Of a stretch of DNA of 64,000 bases, positions 33,940-41,185 are shown one piece after another; the first letter of the stretch is position 1; each line of letters begins with the position of its first letter. Made by a program: the position numbers and the translations under genes. Source of the DNA: CBDCBA01 sp965214125 (GTDB taxonomy: Bacteria; Planctomycetota; Phycisphaerae; Tepidisphaerales; Tepidisphaeraceae); the NCBI GenBank assembly GCA_965214125.1, contig CBDCBA010000021.1, positions 1 to 64,000 on the forward strand, given 5' to 3'. Below the pieces are notes generated by a model, which worked only from the letters and a program-made list of their open reading frames with translations, was not told the DNA's origin and ran no database searches.

Positions 33940-34039
33940 ATATGGGCGCGAGCGAGAGTTCAGAGCAGCGTGCGCCGACTCGCACAGCGTCCGGGGTCAA
34001 CGCAACTTGCGTCAGGGTTGCCCGCGAACCAAGTCGCTT

Positions 34040-34117
34040 CGGTTTTAGCCGCCCGCGGGAGCGGGCGCTTCGGGTCGACGGCGCAGAAGCGCCCGCTCCC
34101 GCGGGCGGCTAAAACCG
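34040..34117. repeat. Palindromic repeat, TAGCCGCCC family (copy 3)
   Basis: Perfect 32-bp inverted repeat, arms 34040-34071 and 34086-34117 with a 14-base loop, the same loop length as the 7.6-kb copy. Arms contain TTTTAGCCGCCCGCGGGAGC. Upstream flank 33958-33994 shares GTTCAGAGC and ACTCGCACAGCGTCCGG with the 7.6-kb copy. It lies between convergent aroK and rne and may stop transcription from both. Confidence 0.88.
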
Positions 34118-34173
34118 GAGGGCATAGGAGCAAGCCGACGCAAGCTGCTCTCACCGCGGACGCGCTAGCGGCG

Positions 34174-36942
34174 CTACTCGGGGTCCGAGGCCTTCGGCCG
34201 CTTGGGGGCTTTCTTGCGACGCGTGGCCTTCTTCTTCGGGGCCGGCTCGGCGTCGCCCTCGGACGGTTCGGCGGATGCGGCCGCCTTCTTGGCAGACTTG
34301 CGCGGGGCACGCTTCGCCCGTTTGGCGGCCTTCTTGGGGGCCTTGGCCTTGGGTTCAGGTTCGGGCTCCGCCTCGGGCTCGGGGTCCGGCGGATCGGTGC
34401 GGACGGGCGCCGGCGCGACGGCGATGGGCCGGCTGCGCGTGACCTTGCCGCGGTTGCGGCGCCGCCGCGGAGCCTCCGTGACCGCCGGCTCCGGGTCCTC
34501 GCTCGGCTCGTCTTTGGTCTCCGGCTCGGCCTCGACCTCGGGCGTTTCCACGTCGTCGTCGGTGTCCACGTCGTCCGAGGTGAGGGTCGCGTCCTCGGGA
34601 ACCTCCACCTCGTCGTCGGCGGTGTCGACCGCATCCTGCGTGTCGCTCACGGTCGGCACGGCCGTCGGCTTGGCGGTTTCGACGGCCAGCGGGCGCGACC
34701 GGACGCGACGGCCACGGTTGCGGCGCTTTCGCGCCGGCGCGGCCTCGGGATCGGGCCGGGGATCGACCCCGGCGTCTTCCACCGCCTCGGGCTCTTTAGC
34801 GGGTGCTTCGGCAGAGGAATCAACCTCGTCCGACTCCTCCCGGCGCCCGCCGCGCCGGCGACGGCCACCGCGACGGCGACGGCCACGCGGGGCCTCATCG
34901 TCCTCATCGCGTGACTCATTGGAGGCGGCTTCGTCATCGGCTTCGTCTTCGTCCGCGTGCAGCGTGGTGGCGTCGCCGTTGGTCGTCTCGGCGGACTCCT
35001 CCGGCTCGCCGCCGCGCCTGCGCCGGCGACGCCGCCGCCGGCGCTTGCCGCCCTCGCGGTCCTCTTCGTCCTCGTCCCCGGCATCGTCGCGTGCGTCGGC
35101 GGCGGGCGCATCGGCCTTGTCCGACGAACGGTCCTTCGGCTCGCGCAGGGCGTCGAGGATGTTTTGCAGCGGGTCCTTCTCCGCCTCCGCCCGATCGCTG
35201 GCGGCCTGCTGGGCGAGGTCCTCGACCTCCTCCAGCTTCAGGTCGCCCAGCGGCAGGAGTTCGTCCAGGTCGAGAAGGCCGTCGTCGTCGAGGCCGCCCG
35301 CATCCTCGGCCTCGTTCCTGGCGCCCTCGCCCGACCGCCGGCGACCGCCGCGCCGGCGCCGGCGGTTGTGACCCTGATCGACCTTTTCCTCCTCCTGGGG
35401 GAGCAGGCCGGGGATTTCCACGGTGCCGTCGCGGTCGTCGAAGAGTTGGAAAACCAGCCCGTCGGCCGCGAGCGAGTCGTCGGGCGCCAGCTCGATCCGC
35501 TTGCCGTGAAGGCGTTCGAGGTCGACCAGTGCCTGCCGCTTCGAGTTCAGCACGTGCAGCGCCGCCGTCGGGTAGAGGCGGACAGTCACGCCCCGCACGC
35601 GCTCGTCGGCAACGGCCACACGCAGGCGGCGCATGACGTCGAGGGCCATGCTCTCGGGCGTCTTGATAAAGCCCGTGCCGTTGCTCCACGGACAGGGCAT
35701 ATAGACGGCTTTCTTCAAGTCCGGCCGCATGCGCTGGCGGGTGATCTCGACGATGCCAAACTCGCTCATCTCCAGGTGCCGGCTCTTGGCGCGGTCGCGC
35801 TTGAAGTTCTCGGTGAGACGGTCGAACAGCGCTTGGCGGTGCCGGGCGTAGCGCAGGTCGATGAAGTCGCAGATGACCACGCCGCCCAGATCGCGCAGGC
35901 GAAGCTGCCGGCAGATTTCATCCGCGGCCTCGAGGTCCATGCGGAAGGCCGTCTCCTCGGCGTCGCCGTGCTCGCGAAACTTGCCGGTGTTCACGTCGAT
36001 CGCGACCACGGCCTCAGTTGTGTCGATGACCAGGCTCCCGCCGTTGGCGATCGGCACGTGGCGGCTGAACATCGTCTCGATCTCACGCTCGATGCCGCTG
36101 GCGTGAAAGAGCGGCACCGTTCCCTCGTAAAGCTGCACGTCGACCTTCGTGCGCGGCATCAGGAGCTTGAAGAACTGCTTGATGCGCAGGGCCGTCTCGA
36201 CGTCATCGACGATCACGCGATCGACTTCGCTGTTCCAGACGTCGCGGACGGTGCGCGTGACAAGGTCGCCCTCGGCGTAGAGCAGGGCCGGCGGCTTGGA
36301 GCGTTTGCGTTGCTTGTCGATCTCCGACCAGACGCGCGACAGGTACTTGAAGTCGCGCTCGATCTCGGCCTTGGTCTTGCCCATGCCGGCGGTGCGGATG
36401 ATGAAGCCTACGTCCTCCGGCGGCTCGAGCGTGTCGAGGATCTTGCGGAGGCGGCGGCGTTCCTTGTCGTCCTCGATGTTCTTGCTCACGCCCATCTGCC
36501 CCACGCCGGGCATGGCCACGAGCATGCGGCCGGGGATGCTGGGGTAGCTGGTGAGGGTCGGGCCCTTGGTGCCGATGCCCTCCTTGATGATCTGCACGAC
36601 GATGTGGTCGCCGCGGCGGAGGCAGTCCTGGATGGGAGGTCGGTCGCGTCGGCCGATCTTCTTGCCGACGCGCTCGTCCATCTTCTCCCAGCGTCCGCCC
36701 TTGGGGAAGTAGTCGGGGTGGAGGTCCTGGACGTGGAGGAATCCGTTGCGCCCGTAGCCAAAGTCGACGAAGGCGGCCTGGATGGAGCCCTCGACATTGG
36801 TGACTTTGCCGAGGTAGACGTTCCCGACGCTGGAGGCGGCCGAGTCGCGTTCGAGATAAAGCTCTTCGAGGCGGCCGTCCTCGACGAGCGCCACGCGGAC
36901 TTCCTCGCCGCGCGAGACGTTCACGAGTAGTTCTTTAGGCAT
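34174..36942 (-). CDS. rne: RNase E/G family endoribonuclease with long charged tail
   Basis: 922 residues. The S1-like domain (about 35-130) begins SSVGNVYLGKVTNVEGSIQAAFVDFG. The catalytic core has AVVAIDVNTGKF and VVICDFIDL, carrying the two metal-binding Asp. The zinc-link CPxC motif reads MPCPWSNGTGF, so the second Cys is missing. After about residue 510 comes a 400-residue disordered tail of Arg/Gly-rich, acidic and Lys/Ala-rich blocks. Such tails act as RNA-binding and degradosome scaffolds. Last gene of the hpf-pts-rne run; a 37-bp inverted repeat sits at its start codon. Confidence 0.9.
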   Translation of the reverse strand: MPKELLVNVSRGEEVRVALVEDGRLEELYLERDSAASSVGNVYLGKVTNVEGSIQAAFVDFGYGRNGFLHVQDLHPDYFPKGGRWEKMDERVGKKIGRRDRPPIQDCLRRGDHIVVQIIKEGIGTKGPTLTSYPSIPGRMLVAMPGVGQMGVSKNIEDDKERRRLRKILDTLEPPEDVGFIIRTAGMGKTKAEIERDFKYLSRVWSEIDKQRKRSKPPALLYAEGDLVTRTVRDVWNSEVDRVIVDDVETALRIKQFFKLLMPRTKVDVQLYEGTVPLFHASGIEREIETMFSRHVPIANGGSLVIDTTEAVVAIDVNTGKFREHGDAEETAFRMDLEAADEICRQLRLRDLGGVVICDFIDLRYARHRQALFDRLTENFKRDRAKSRHLEMSEFGIVEITRQRMRPDLKKAVYMPCPWSNGTGFIKTPESMALDVMRRLRVAVADERVRGVTVRLYPTAALHVLNSKRQALVDLERLHGKRIELAPDDSLAADGLVFQLFDDRDGTVEIPGLLPQEEEKVDQGHNRRRRRGGRRRSGEGARNEAEDAGGLDDDGLLDLDELLPLGDLKLEEVEDLAQQAASDRAEAEKDPLQNILDALREPKDRSSDKADAPAADARDDAGDEDEEDREGGKRRRRRRRRRRGGEPEESAETTNGDATTLHADEDEADDEAASNESRDEDDEAPRGRRRRGGRRRRGGRREESDEVDSSAEAPAKEPEAVEDAGVDPRPDPEAAPARKRRNRGRRVRSRPLAVETAKPTAVPTVSDTQDAVDTADDEVEVPEDATLTSDDVDTDDDVETPEVEAEPETKDEPSEDPEPAVTEAPRRRRNRGKVTRSRPIAVAPAPVRTDPPDPEPEAEPEPEPKAKAPKKAAKRAKRAPRKSAKKAAASAEPSEGDAEPAPKKKATRRKKAPKRPKASDPE

Positions 36943-36951
36943 TCATGGGTT

Positions 36952-37097
36952 GGGAGGTGGGAGCGGGGGAGGTGGGACGTGGGCAGAGGAGCGGAGGCGG
37001 CATCGGCGTGGCCCGCGAGGCTGATGTTCCGTTGGCCGATGATTCCCGCTGTGGCTCTGACTCTGCCCACGTCCCACGTCCCCCGCTCCCACCTCCC
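36952..37097. repeat. 37-bp inverted repeat at the rne start
   Basis: Arms 36952-36988 and 37061-37097 match at 36 of 37 positions with a 72-base spacer. It fills the gap between ptsI and rne on the minus strand, ending 9 bases before the rne ATG. In the mRNA the second arm is C-rich (CUCCCCCGCUCCCACCUCCC), leaving no Shine-Dalgarno sequence. A regulatory leader for rne or an inserted repeat are both possible. Confidence 0.85.
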
Positions 37098-37101
37098 CCT
37101 C

Positions 37102-38892
37102 TCAAATGTTCGTGTCAGGCAGGATCTTCTGTAATTCGTCCTGCAGGTAGTGGATGACTTGGCGTTCGCTGTCGAAGCTCATCACGCGCCGCCGCACCTC
37201 GCGGGCGTGCTTGGCGGTGGTGCTGCGGATGACCTTCTTGACCTCCGGGACGTCCGGGCCGTTCATGCTGAACGTGGACAGCCCCAGGCCGAGCAGCAAA
37301 AGAGTATAGAGCGGCTCGCCGGCCATTTCGCCGCAGACGCTCACGCCGATGTCATTGCGGTTGGCGCTGCGGATCACGTCGCGGATCAAACTCAGCACCG
37401 CCGGGTGCGCCGGGTTGAACAGCCCCGCCACCCGCTCGTTGGTCCGGTCGACCGCCAGGGTGTACTGGATCAGGTCGTTCGTGCCGATCGAGAAGAAGTC
37501 GACCTCCTTGGCGAACAGGTTGCTCATCAACGCCGCCGACGGCACCTCGATCATCATGCCGATCGGCACGCCCCGCCGAAACGGCACGTCCTCGTCCTCC
37601 AGCTCCTCCTCAACGTCCCGCAGCACCATCTTCGCTTGGCGCAGCTCCATGATCGTGGAAATCATCGGGAACATGATCCGCACATCGGCATTCCGCGACA
37701 CCGCGCTGGCCCGCAGGATCGCGCGGAGCTGTCGCTTGAACATTGGTAAATCGTGCAGGCAAAGGCGAATCGAGCGGTCGCCCAAGAACGGGTTGGGCTC
37801 GCTCGGCCGGCCGTCGTGACGCTTGCGCTCGCCCCCCACGCCGACGGCGGCGGCGTCCATGCTGTACTTGTCGGCGCCCAAATCGAGCGTCCGCAGGATC
37901 AGCGGCTTGCCGTCCAGCCGCCGCACCGCGTCGGCGTAGGCGGCGAAGTGCTCCTCCTCGGTGGGCTCGTGGTCGCTGGCGAGGTAGAGGAACTCCGTGC
38001 GGTAGAGCCCGATGCCCGTCGCCCCGCGCGCCAGGGCGTCGTCGATCTCGGCGGGGAACTCGATGTTGGCCATCAGCGCGATTTGCACGCCGTCGGCCGT
38101 CTCGGCGGGAAGGTCGCGAATCTGCGCCAAATCCGCCTGCGCCTGCTGTTGGCGGGCGCCCTGGGCGCGGTACTCGTCGAGCTGCTGGGGCGACGGGTCG
38201 AGGATGACCAACCCCTGCGAGCCGTCGATGATCACCGTGTCGCCGCCGGCGATGGAGCGTGTGGCGTCGCTCAGGCCGACCACCGCCGGGATGCCCATCG
38301 CCCGCGCGACGATGGCCGTGTGACTCGTGCGCCCGCCGACATCCGTCGCGAAGCCGCGCACGTGCCCGCGGTCGAGGGCAGCCGTCTGGCTGGGGAGCAG
38401 GTCACGGGCGATCAGGATCACGTCGCTCGTCAGCCGAGACAGCGATTCCTGCCGTTCGCCGATGAGCAGGCGCAGCACGCGCTTTTCCACGTCGTACACG
38501 TCGCTGACGCGCTCGCTCAGGTACGGGTCGGGCATCTCCTCGAACTGCCGCGCCAGCCCGCGCATCGTCCGGCCGACGGCGTACTCGGCCGAGACGCTGT
38601 CGGTTTCGATGGCCGTCTCGACCTGCTTGAGCAGCTTCGCGTCGCCGAGCAGGGCGCGGTGGAACTGGAAGATCCCGGCGATCTGCTGGCCGTGATCGTC
38701 GCTGAGCTGGGCGATCACGCCCTCCAAATCGGCCCTGGCCCGATCGACGGCGGCGTGGAGGCGCTCGATCTCGTGGGGAACCGTCTCGGGCTCGACCTTA
38801 CGCTGGGCGATGACAACGTCCTCGGCGTCGAGCACATAGGCCGTGCTGATCGACACGCCGGGGGAAACGCCAATGCCTTTGAGAATCTCCAT
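37102..38892 (-). CDS. ptsI: Phosphoenolpyruvate-protein phosphotransferase (PTS enzyme I)
   Basis: 596-residue enzyme I; takes phosphate from PEP and passes it to HPr. The phospho-His is in GGRTSHTAIVARAMGIPAVVG. PEP-site motifs are GIGLYRTEFLYL, RTLDLGADK, IMFPMIST, SIGTNDLIQYTLAVDR and the Cys in VSVCGEMAGEP. ATG 38892 starts MEILKGIGVSPGVS as in the family. An insert of about 15 residues (VGVGGERKRHDGRPS) follows the RTLDLGADK region. No GAF domain, so it is the standard type rather than PtsP. Confidence 0.93.
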   Translation of the reverse strand: MEILKGIGVSPGVSISTAYVLDAEDVVIAQRKVEPETVPHEIERLHAAVDRARADLEGVIAQLSDDHGQQIAGIFQFHRALLGDAKLLKQVETAIETDSVSAEYAVGRTMRGLARQFEEMPDPYLSERVSDVYDVEKRVLRLLIGERQESLSRLTSDVILIARDLLPSQTAALDRGHVRGFATDVGGRTSHTAIVARAMGIPAVVGLSDATRSIAGGDTVIIDGSQGLVILDPSPQQLDEYRAQGARQQQAQADLAQIRDLPAETADGVQIALMANIEFPAEIDDALARGATGIGLYRTEFLYLASDHEPTEEEHFAAYADAVRRLDGKPLILRTLDLGADKYSMDAAAVGVGGERKRHDGRPSEPNPFLGDRSIRLCLHDLPMFKRQLRAILRASAVSRNADVRIMFPMISTIMELRQAKMVLRDVEEELEDEDVPFRRGVPIGMMIEVPSAALMSNLFAKEVDFFSIGTNDLIQYTLAVDRTNERVAGLFNPAHPAVLSLIRDVIRSANRNDIGVSVCGEMAGEPLYTLLLLGLGLSTFSMNGPDVPEVKKVIRSTTAKHAREVRRRVMSFDSERQVIHYLQDELQKILPDTNI

Positions 38893-38998
38893 AAGGGGGC
38901 CGGGTCGTGCCAGACGGCACCCCACCTTATCGACTCCGGCGCACCGTGCCCAACGCGGCCGAAACTGTCGCGGGAAGGAGGGAGGGGGTGGAGGGTGG

Positions 38999-39286
38999 CT
39001 ACTCGTCGAACTGGCGCTCGAAGAGGTCGGCCAGCGCCGCGATGGCCGCCTCGGCATCGTCACCTTCGGCGGCGAGCGTCAGGCTCGTTCCCTGCACCGC
39101 CGCCAGCGTGATGACCTGCATCACGCTCTTGGCGTCGACGACGGTCGGCTCGCGCTCGTCCTCGCCGGGCGGCTTGGTGATGGTGATATCGCACGTGAAG
39201 CCGTTGGCGGCGTCGACGAGCTGCATCGCCGGCCGCGCGTGCAGACCGTTGGGGCTGTCGACGGTCACGGTTTGCTCGATGGGCAC
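38999..39286 (-). CDS. ptsH: HPr phosphocarrier protein
   Basis: 95-residue HPr. Phospho-His is in NGLHARPAMQLV (His near 15). The second conserved site is VDAKSVMQVITLAAVQGTSL, including the Ser equivalent to the HPr-kinase site. An acidic loop KPPGEDEREPT is longer than usual. GTG 39286 has GGAGGT upstream. Lies between ptsN and ptsI in the same direction. Confidence 0.92.
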   Translation of the reverse strand: MPIEQTVTVDSPNGLHARPAMQLVDAANGFTCDITITKPPGEDEREPTVVDAKSVMQVITLAAVQGTSLTLAAEGDDAEAAIAALADLFERQFDE

Positions 39287-39312
39287 GGGGGCACCTCCAG
39301 ACCTGGAATCGT

Positions 39313-39786
39313 TCACGAATTGCCCACGCGTGCCAGGAGCGCCGTCACCTCGGCGCGGCTGGTCGCCCGCCGCAGCCCGCCGCGAAAGCCGTCGTCGTGC
39401 AGGGCCTTGAAGACCGTTTGCATCGCGTCGAGGTGCGGCTGGCTCTGGTTCGACGGGCTGAGCAGCAAGACGACGCTGTAGACCGGCCGGCCGTCGACGC
39501 TGTCGAAGTCGATCCCGGCGCGGCTCACGCCGACCGCGCCGGCCATGGCCGGCACGGCCGCGTGCTTCGCGTGCGGCACAGCCACGCCCTTGCCGAAGCC
39601 GGTCGTCCCCTGCCGCTCGCGGTCGAGAATCGCCTTGACCACCGGCTCCTCCGCCTCGGCGGGCAGCCGCCGGGCGGCGACGAGCACCCGCACCAGCGCG
39701 GCAATCGCGTCCCGCTTCGTCGCGGCGTCCAGGTCGACCCGGATGGCCTCGTCGCAGATCAAGTCGTTCAGCTTCGACACGAACAC
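39313..39786 (-). CDS. ptsN: PTS EIIA component (PtsN/fructose-type)
   Basis: 157 residues, single EIIA-2 domain. The phospho-His is in GKGVAVPHAKHAAV, with GIDFDSVDGRPVYSVVLLLSP and the conserved HLDAMQTVFKAL following. No membrane EIIB/C is in the window, so it probably acts as a regulatory PTS-Ntr-like EIIA. Start codon GTG 39786 or the next GTG; both give nearly the same protein. It follows hpf, as in the rpoN-hpf-ptsN order of Proteobacteria. Confidence 0.88.
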   Translation of the reverse strand: MFVSKLNDLICDEAIRVDLDAATKRDAIAALVRVLVAARRLPAEAEEPVVKAILDRERQGTTGFGKGVAVPHAKHAAVPAMAGAVGVSRAGIDFDSVDGRPVYSVVLLLSPSNQSQPHLDAMQTVFKALHDDGFRGGLRRATSRAEVTALLARVGNS

Positions 39787-39828
39787 GTCCTCGCGCGGGG
39801 GCTTGATCCGGCTGCTTGATCGCGGCCC

Positions 39829-40173
39829 TCAAATCGCCGTGTGGCGGATGCTCGACGTCTCGGCACCGGCGCCGGGGTGCTTGCGATTGCGGTGCTTGGC
39901 CTTGTGCTCGGTGAGCTGGCGCTCGAGCTTGTGGAAGCACTCGTCGACGCAATGCTCGATCACGGGGCAGCGGCTGTTGGCGACGAACATGTTCTTGTGC
40001 TCGGCGTCCACGATCATCTCGACGTGGTAATGCCCCTTTTCCGCCGACTCGACGACCACCTCGATTTCCTGGATCAAATCATAATACTTCACGAGTCGAT
40101 TGGCCTTCTCCTCGGCGTAGGTCTTGACCTCGGGGGAGAGTTCCAGGTGGCGGGCGGTGATCAGGACGTGCAT
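39829..40173 (-). CDS. hpf: Ribosome hibernation promoting factor (short HPF/YfiA)
   Basis: 114 residues: MHVLITARHLELSPEVKTYAEEKANRL, VVVESAEKGHYHVEMIVDAEH and VDECFHKLERQLTEHKAKHR define the short HPF/RaiA fold. It binds the ribosome and inactivates or dimerises it in stationary phase. The C-terminal S30AE extension of long HPF is absent. First gene of the hpf-ptsN-ptsH-ptsI run, linking translation shutdown with PTS phosphorylation state. Confidence 0.92.
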   Translation of the reverse strand: MHVLITARHLELSPEVKTYAEEKANRLVKYYDLIQEIEVVVESAEKGHYHVEMIVDAEHKNMFVANSRCPVIEHCVDECFHKLERQLTEHKAKHRNRKHPGAGAETSSIRHTAI

Positions 40174-40234
40174 GTGGGCCTGCTCCTGCGTGGGGGGAAG
40201 GGAACTTGAGCCGGCGACGCCAGACTCGGGCCGG

Positions 40235-41140
40235 CTACTCCGCCGGCGACCTCGAGAGGGCGGCCGGCACCGGCGGCGATTGTAGAGCCACCGACGCCGC
40301 GGGCGCGTCCGGCCGGTTCGGGGCTGGCCCCTCGGCCATCTCCCGCTTCGCGGCGTCCGGTTTGGCCTGGGCCTGGGGCCGCATCGACTTGGGCAGGATC
40401 ACCCCGCCGCTCACGAGCAGCCGCATCGCCTCCTCGACGCTCAGCGGCAGCTCCACCACCTCCTCGCGCGGGGCGAGCATCACGTACCCGCTGACGGCCG
40501 TCGGGCTGCTGGGAACGAAGACCGTGACCATCTCCTTGCGCGTCGCCTGGTTCAGCGCCGGCAGGCCTGGGCCCGTCACGAGGGCCACGCTCCAGATGCC
40601 GTTGTCGTGCGCCTGCACCGCCACGACGCGGCTGCCCTCGAACTGCTGATCCTTGTCGGCGAGCAGAAAGTCCGTCACCTGCTTCACCGCCGGATAGACC
40701 GCGCGCACGACCGGGACACGCATGACCAACGCCTCGGCCGCCCGGTAGAGCGCGCGCCCGAGGAAGTTGCCCACGAGCAGGCCGACCAGGTAGATCAGCA
40801 GGAGCGCCAGCAGCACGCCCAGCGGCTGCGTCCACCACTTGTCGTTGAGCTCGCGGCCGATGTAGCCCGTCGAGACCGGGTCGAGGTCGAACCAGCCCTG
40901 CTGGATGGCCAGCACCCAGGCCCGACCGATCGCGTAGATAATCCACTTGCCCAGCGAGTTCCACAGAAAGTCGAAGACCCACCAAATCACACCGATGGTG
41001 ATAATCGTCGGCAGGAGCGTGCCGAGCCCGCGCACGAAGAAACGCGCAAAGTCTTCGGCGAACGTCCGGCGCGGGCGCTTGTCGCGCCGGGTCGGGTCGA
41101 TCGGTGCGGGGGTGGGGGTGGGGGTTGAGGCGTCTGTCAC
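40235..41140 (-). CDS. DUF502 family membrane protein
   Basis: 301 residues with two membrane segments (about 40-65, LGTLLPTIITIGVIWWVFDFLW; and about 115-140, LGVLLALLLIYLVGLLVGNFLG). The conserved DUF502 region follows: IPVVRAVYPAVKQVTDFL-like sequence, GIWSVALVTGPGL, TVFVPSSPTAVSGYVMLAPREEV and SVEEAMRLLVSGGVILP. The C-terminal 50 residues are Pro/Ala-rich. Function of the family is unknown in bacteria. Confidence 0.85.
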   Translation of the reverse strand: MTDASTPTPTPAPIDPTRRDKRPRRTFAEDFARFFVRGLGTLLPTIITIGVIWWVFDFLWNSLGKWIIYAIGRAWVLAIQQGWFDLDPVSTGYIGRELNDKWWTQPLGVLLALLLIYLVGLLVGNFLGRALYRAAEALVMRVPVVRAVYPAVKQVTDFLLADKDQQFEGSRVVAVQAHDNGIWSVALVTGPGLPALNQATRKEMVTVFVPSSPTAVSGYVMLAPREEVVELPLSVEEAMRLLVSGGVILPKSMRPQAQAKPDAAKREMAEGPAPNRPDAPAASVALQSPPVPAALSRSPAE

Positions 41141-41185
41141 AAAGAGCTCCGCGGCCGGGCGATCGTAAGCGATCTGGCGGCAACG

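Noticed and set aside
34957..36930. Long open frame antisense to rne (and similar ones opposite ptsI, acs and thiE)
   Set aside because: These frames mirror the GC-rich codon structure of the true gene, have no recognisable domains and no ribosome site.
37102..39786. A sugar-transport PTS operon
   Set aside because: Only EI, HPr and one EIIA are present; no membrane EIIC or EIIB and no sugar catabolic gene are adjacent.
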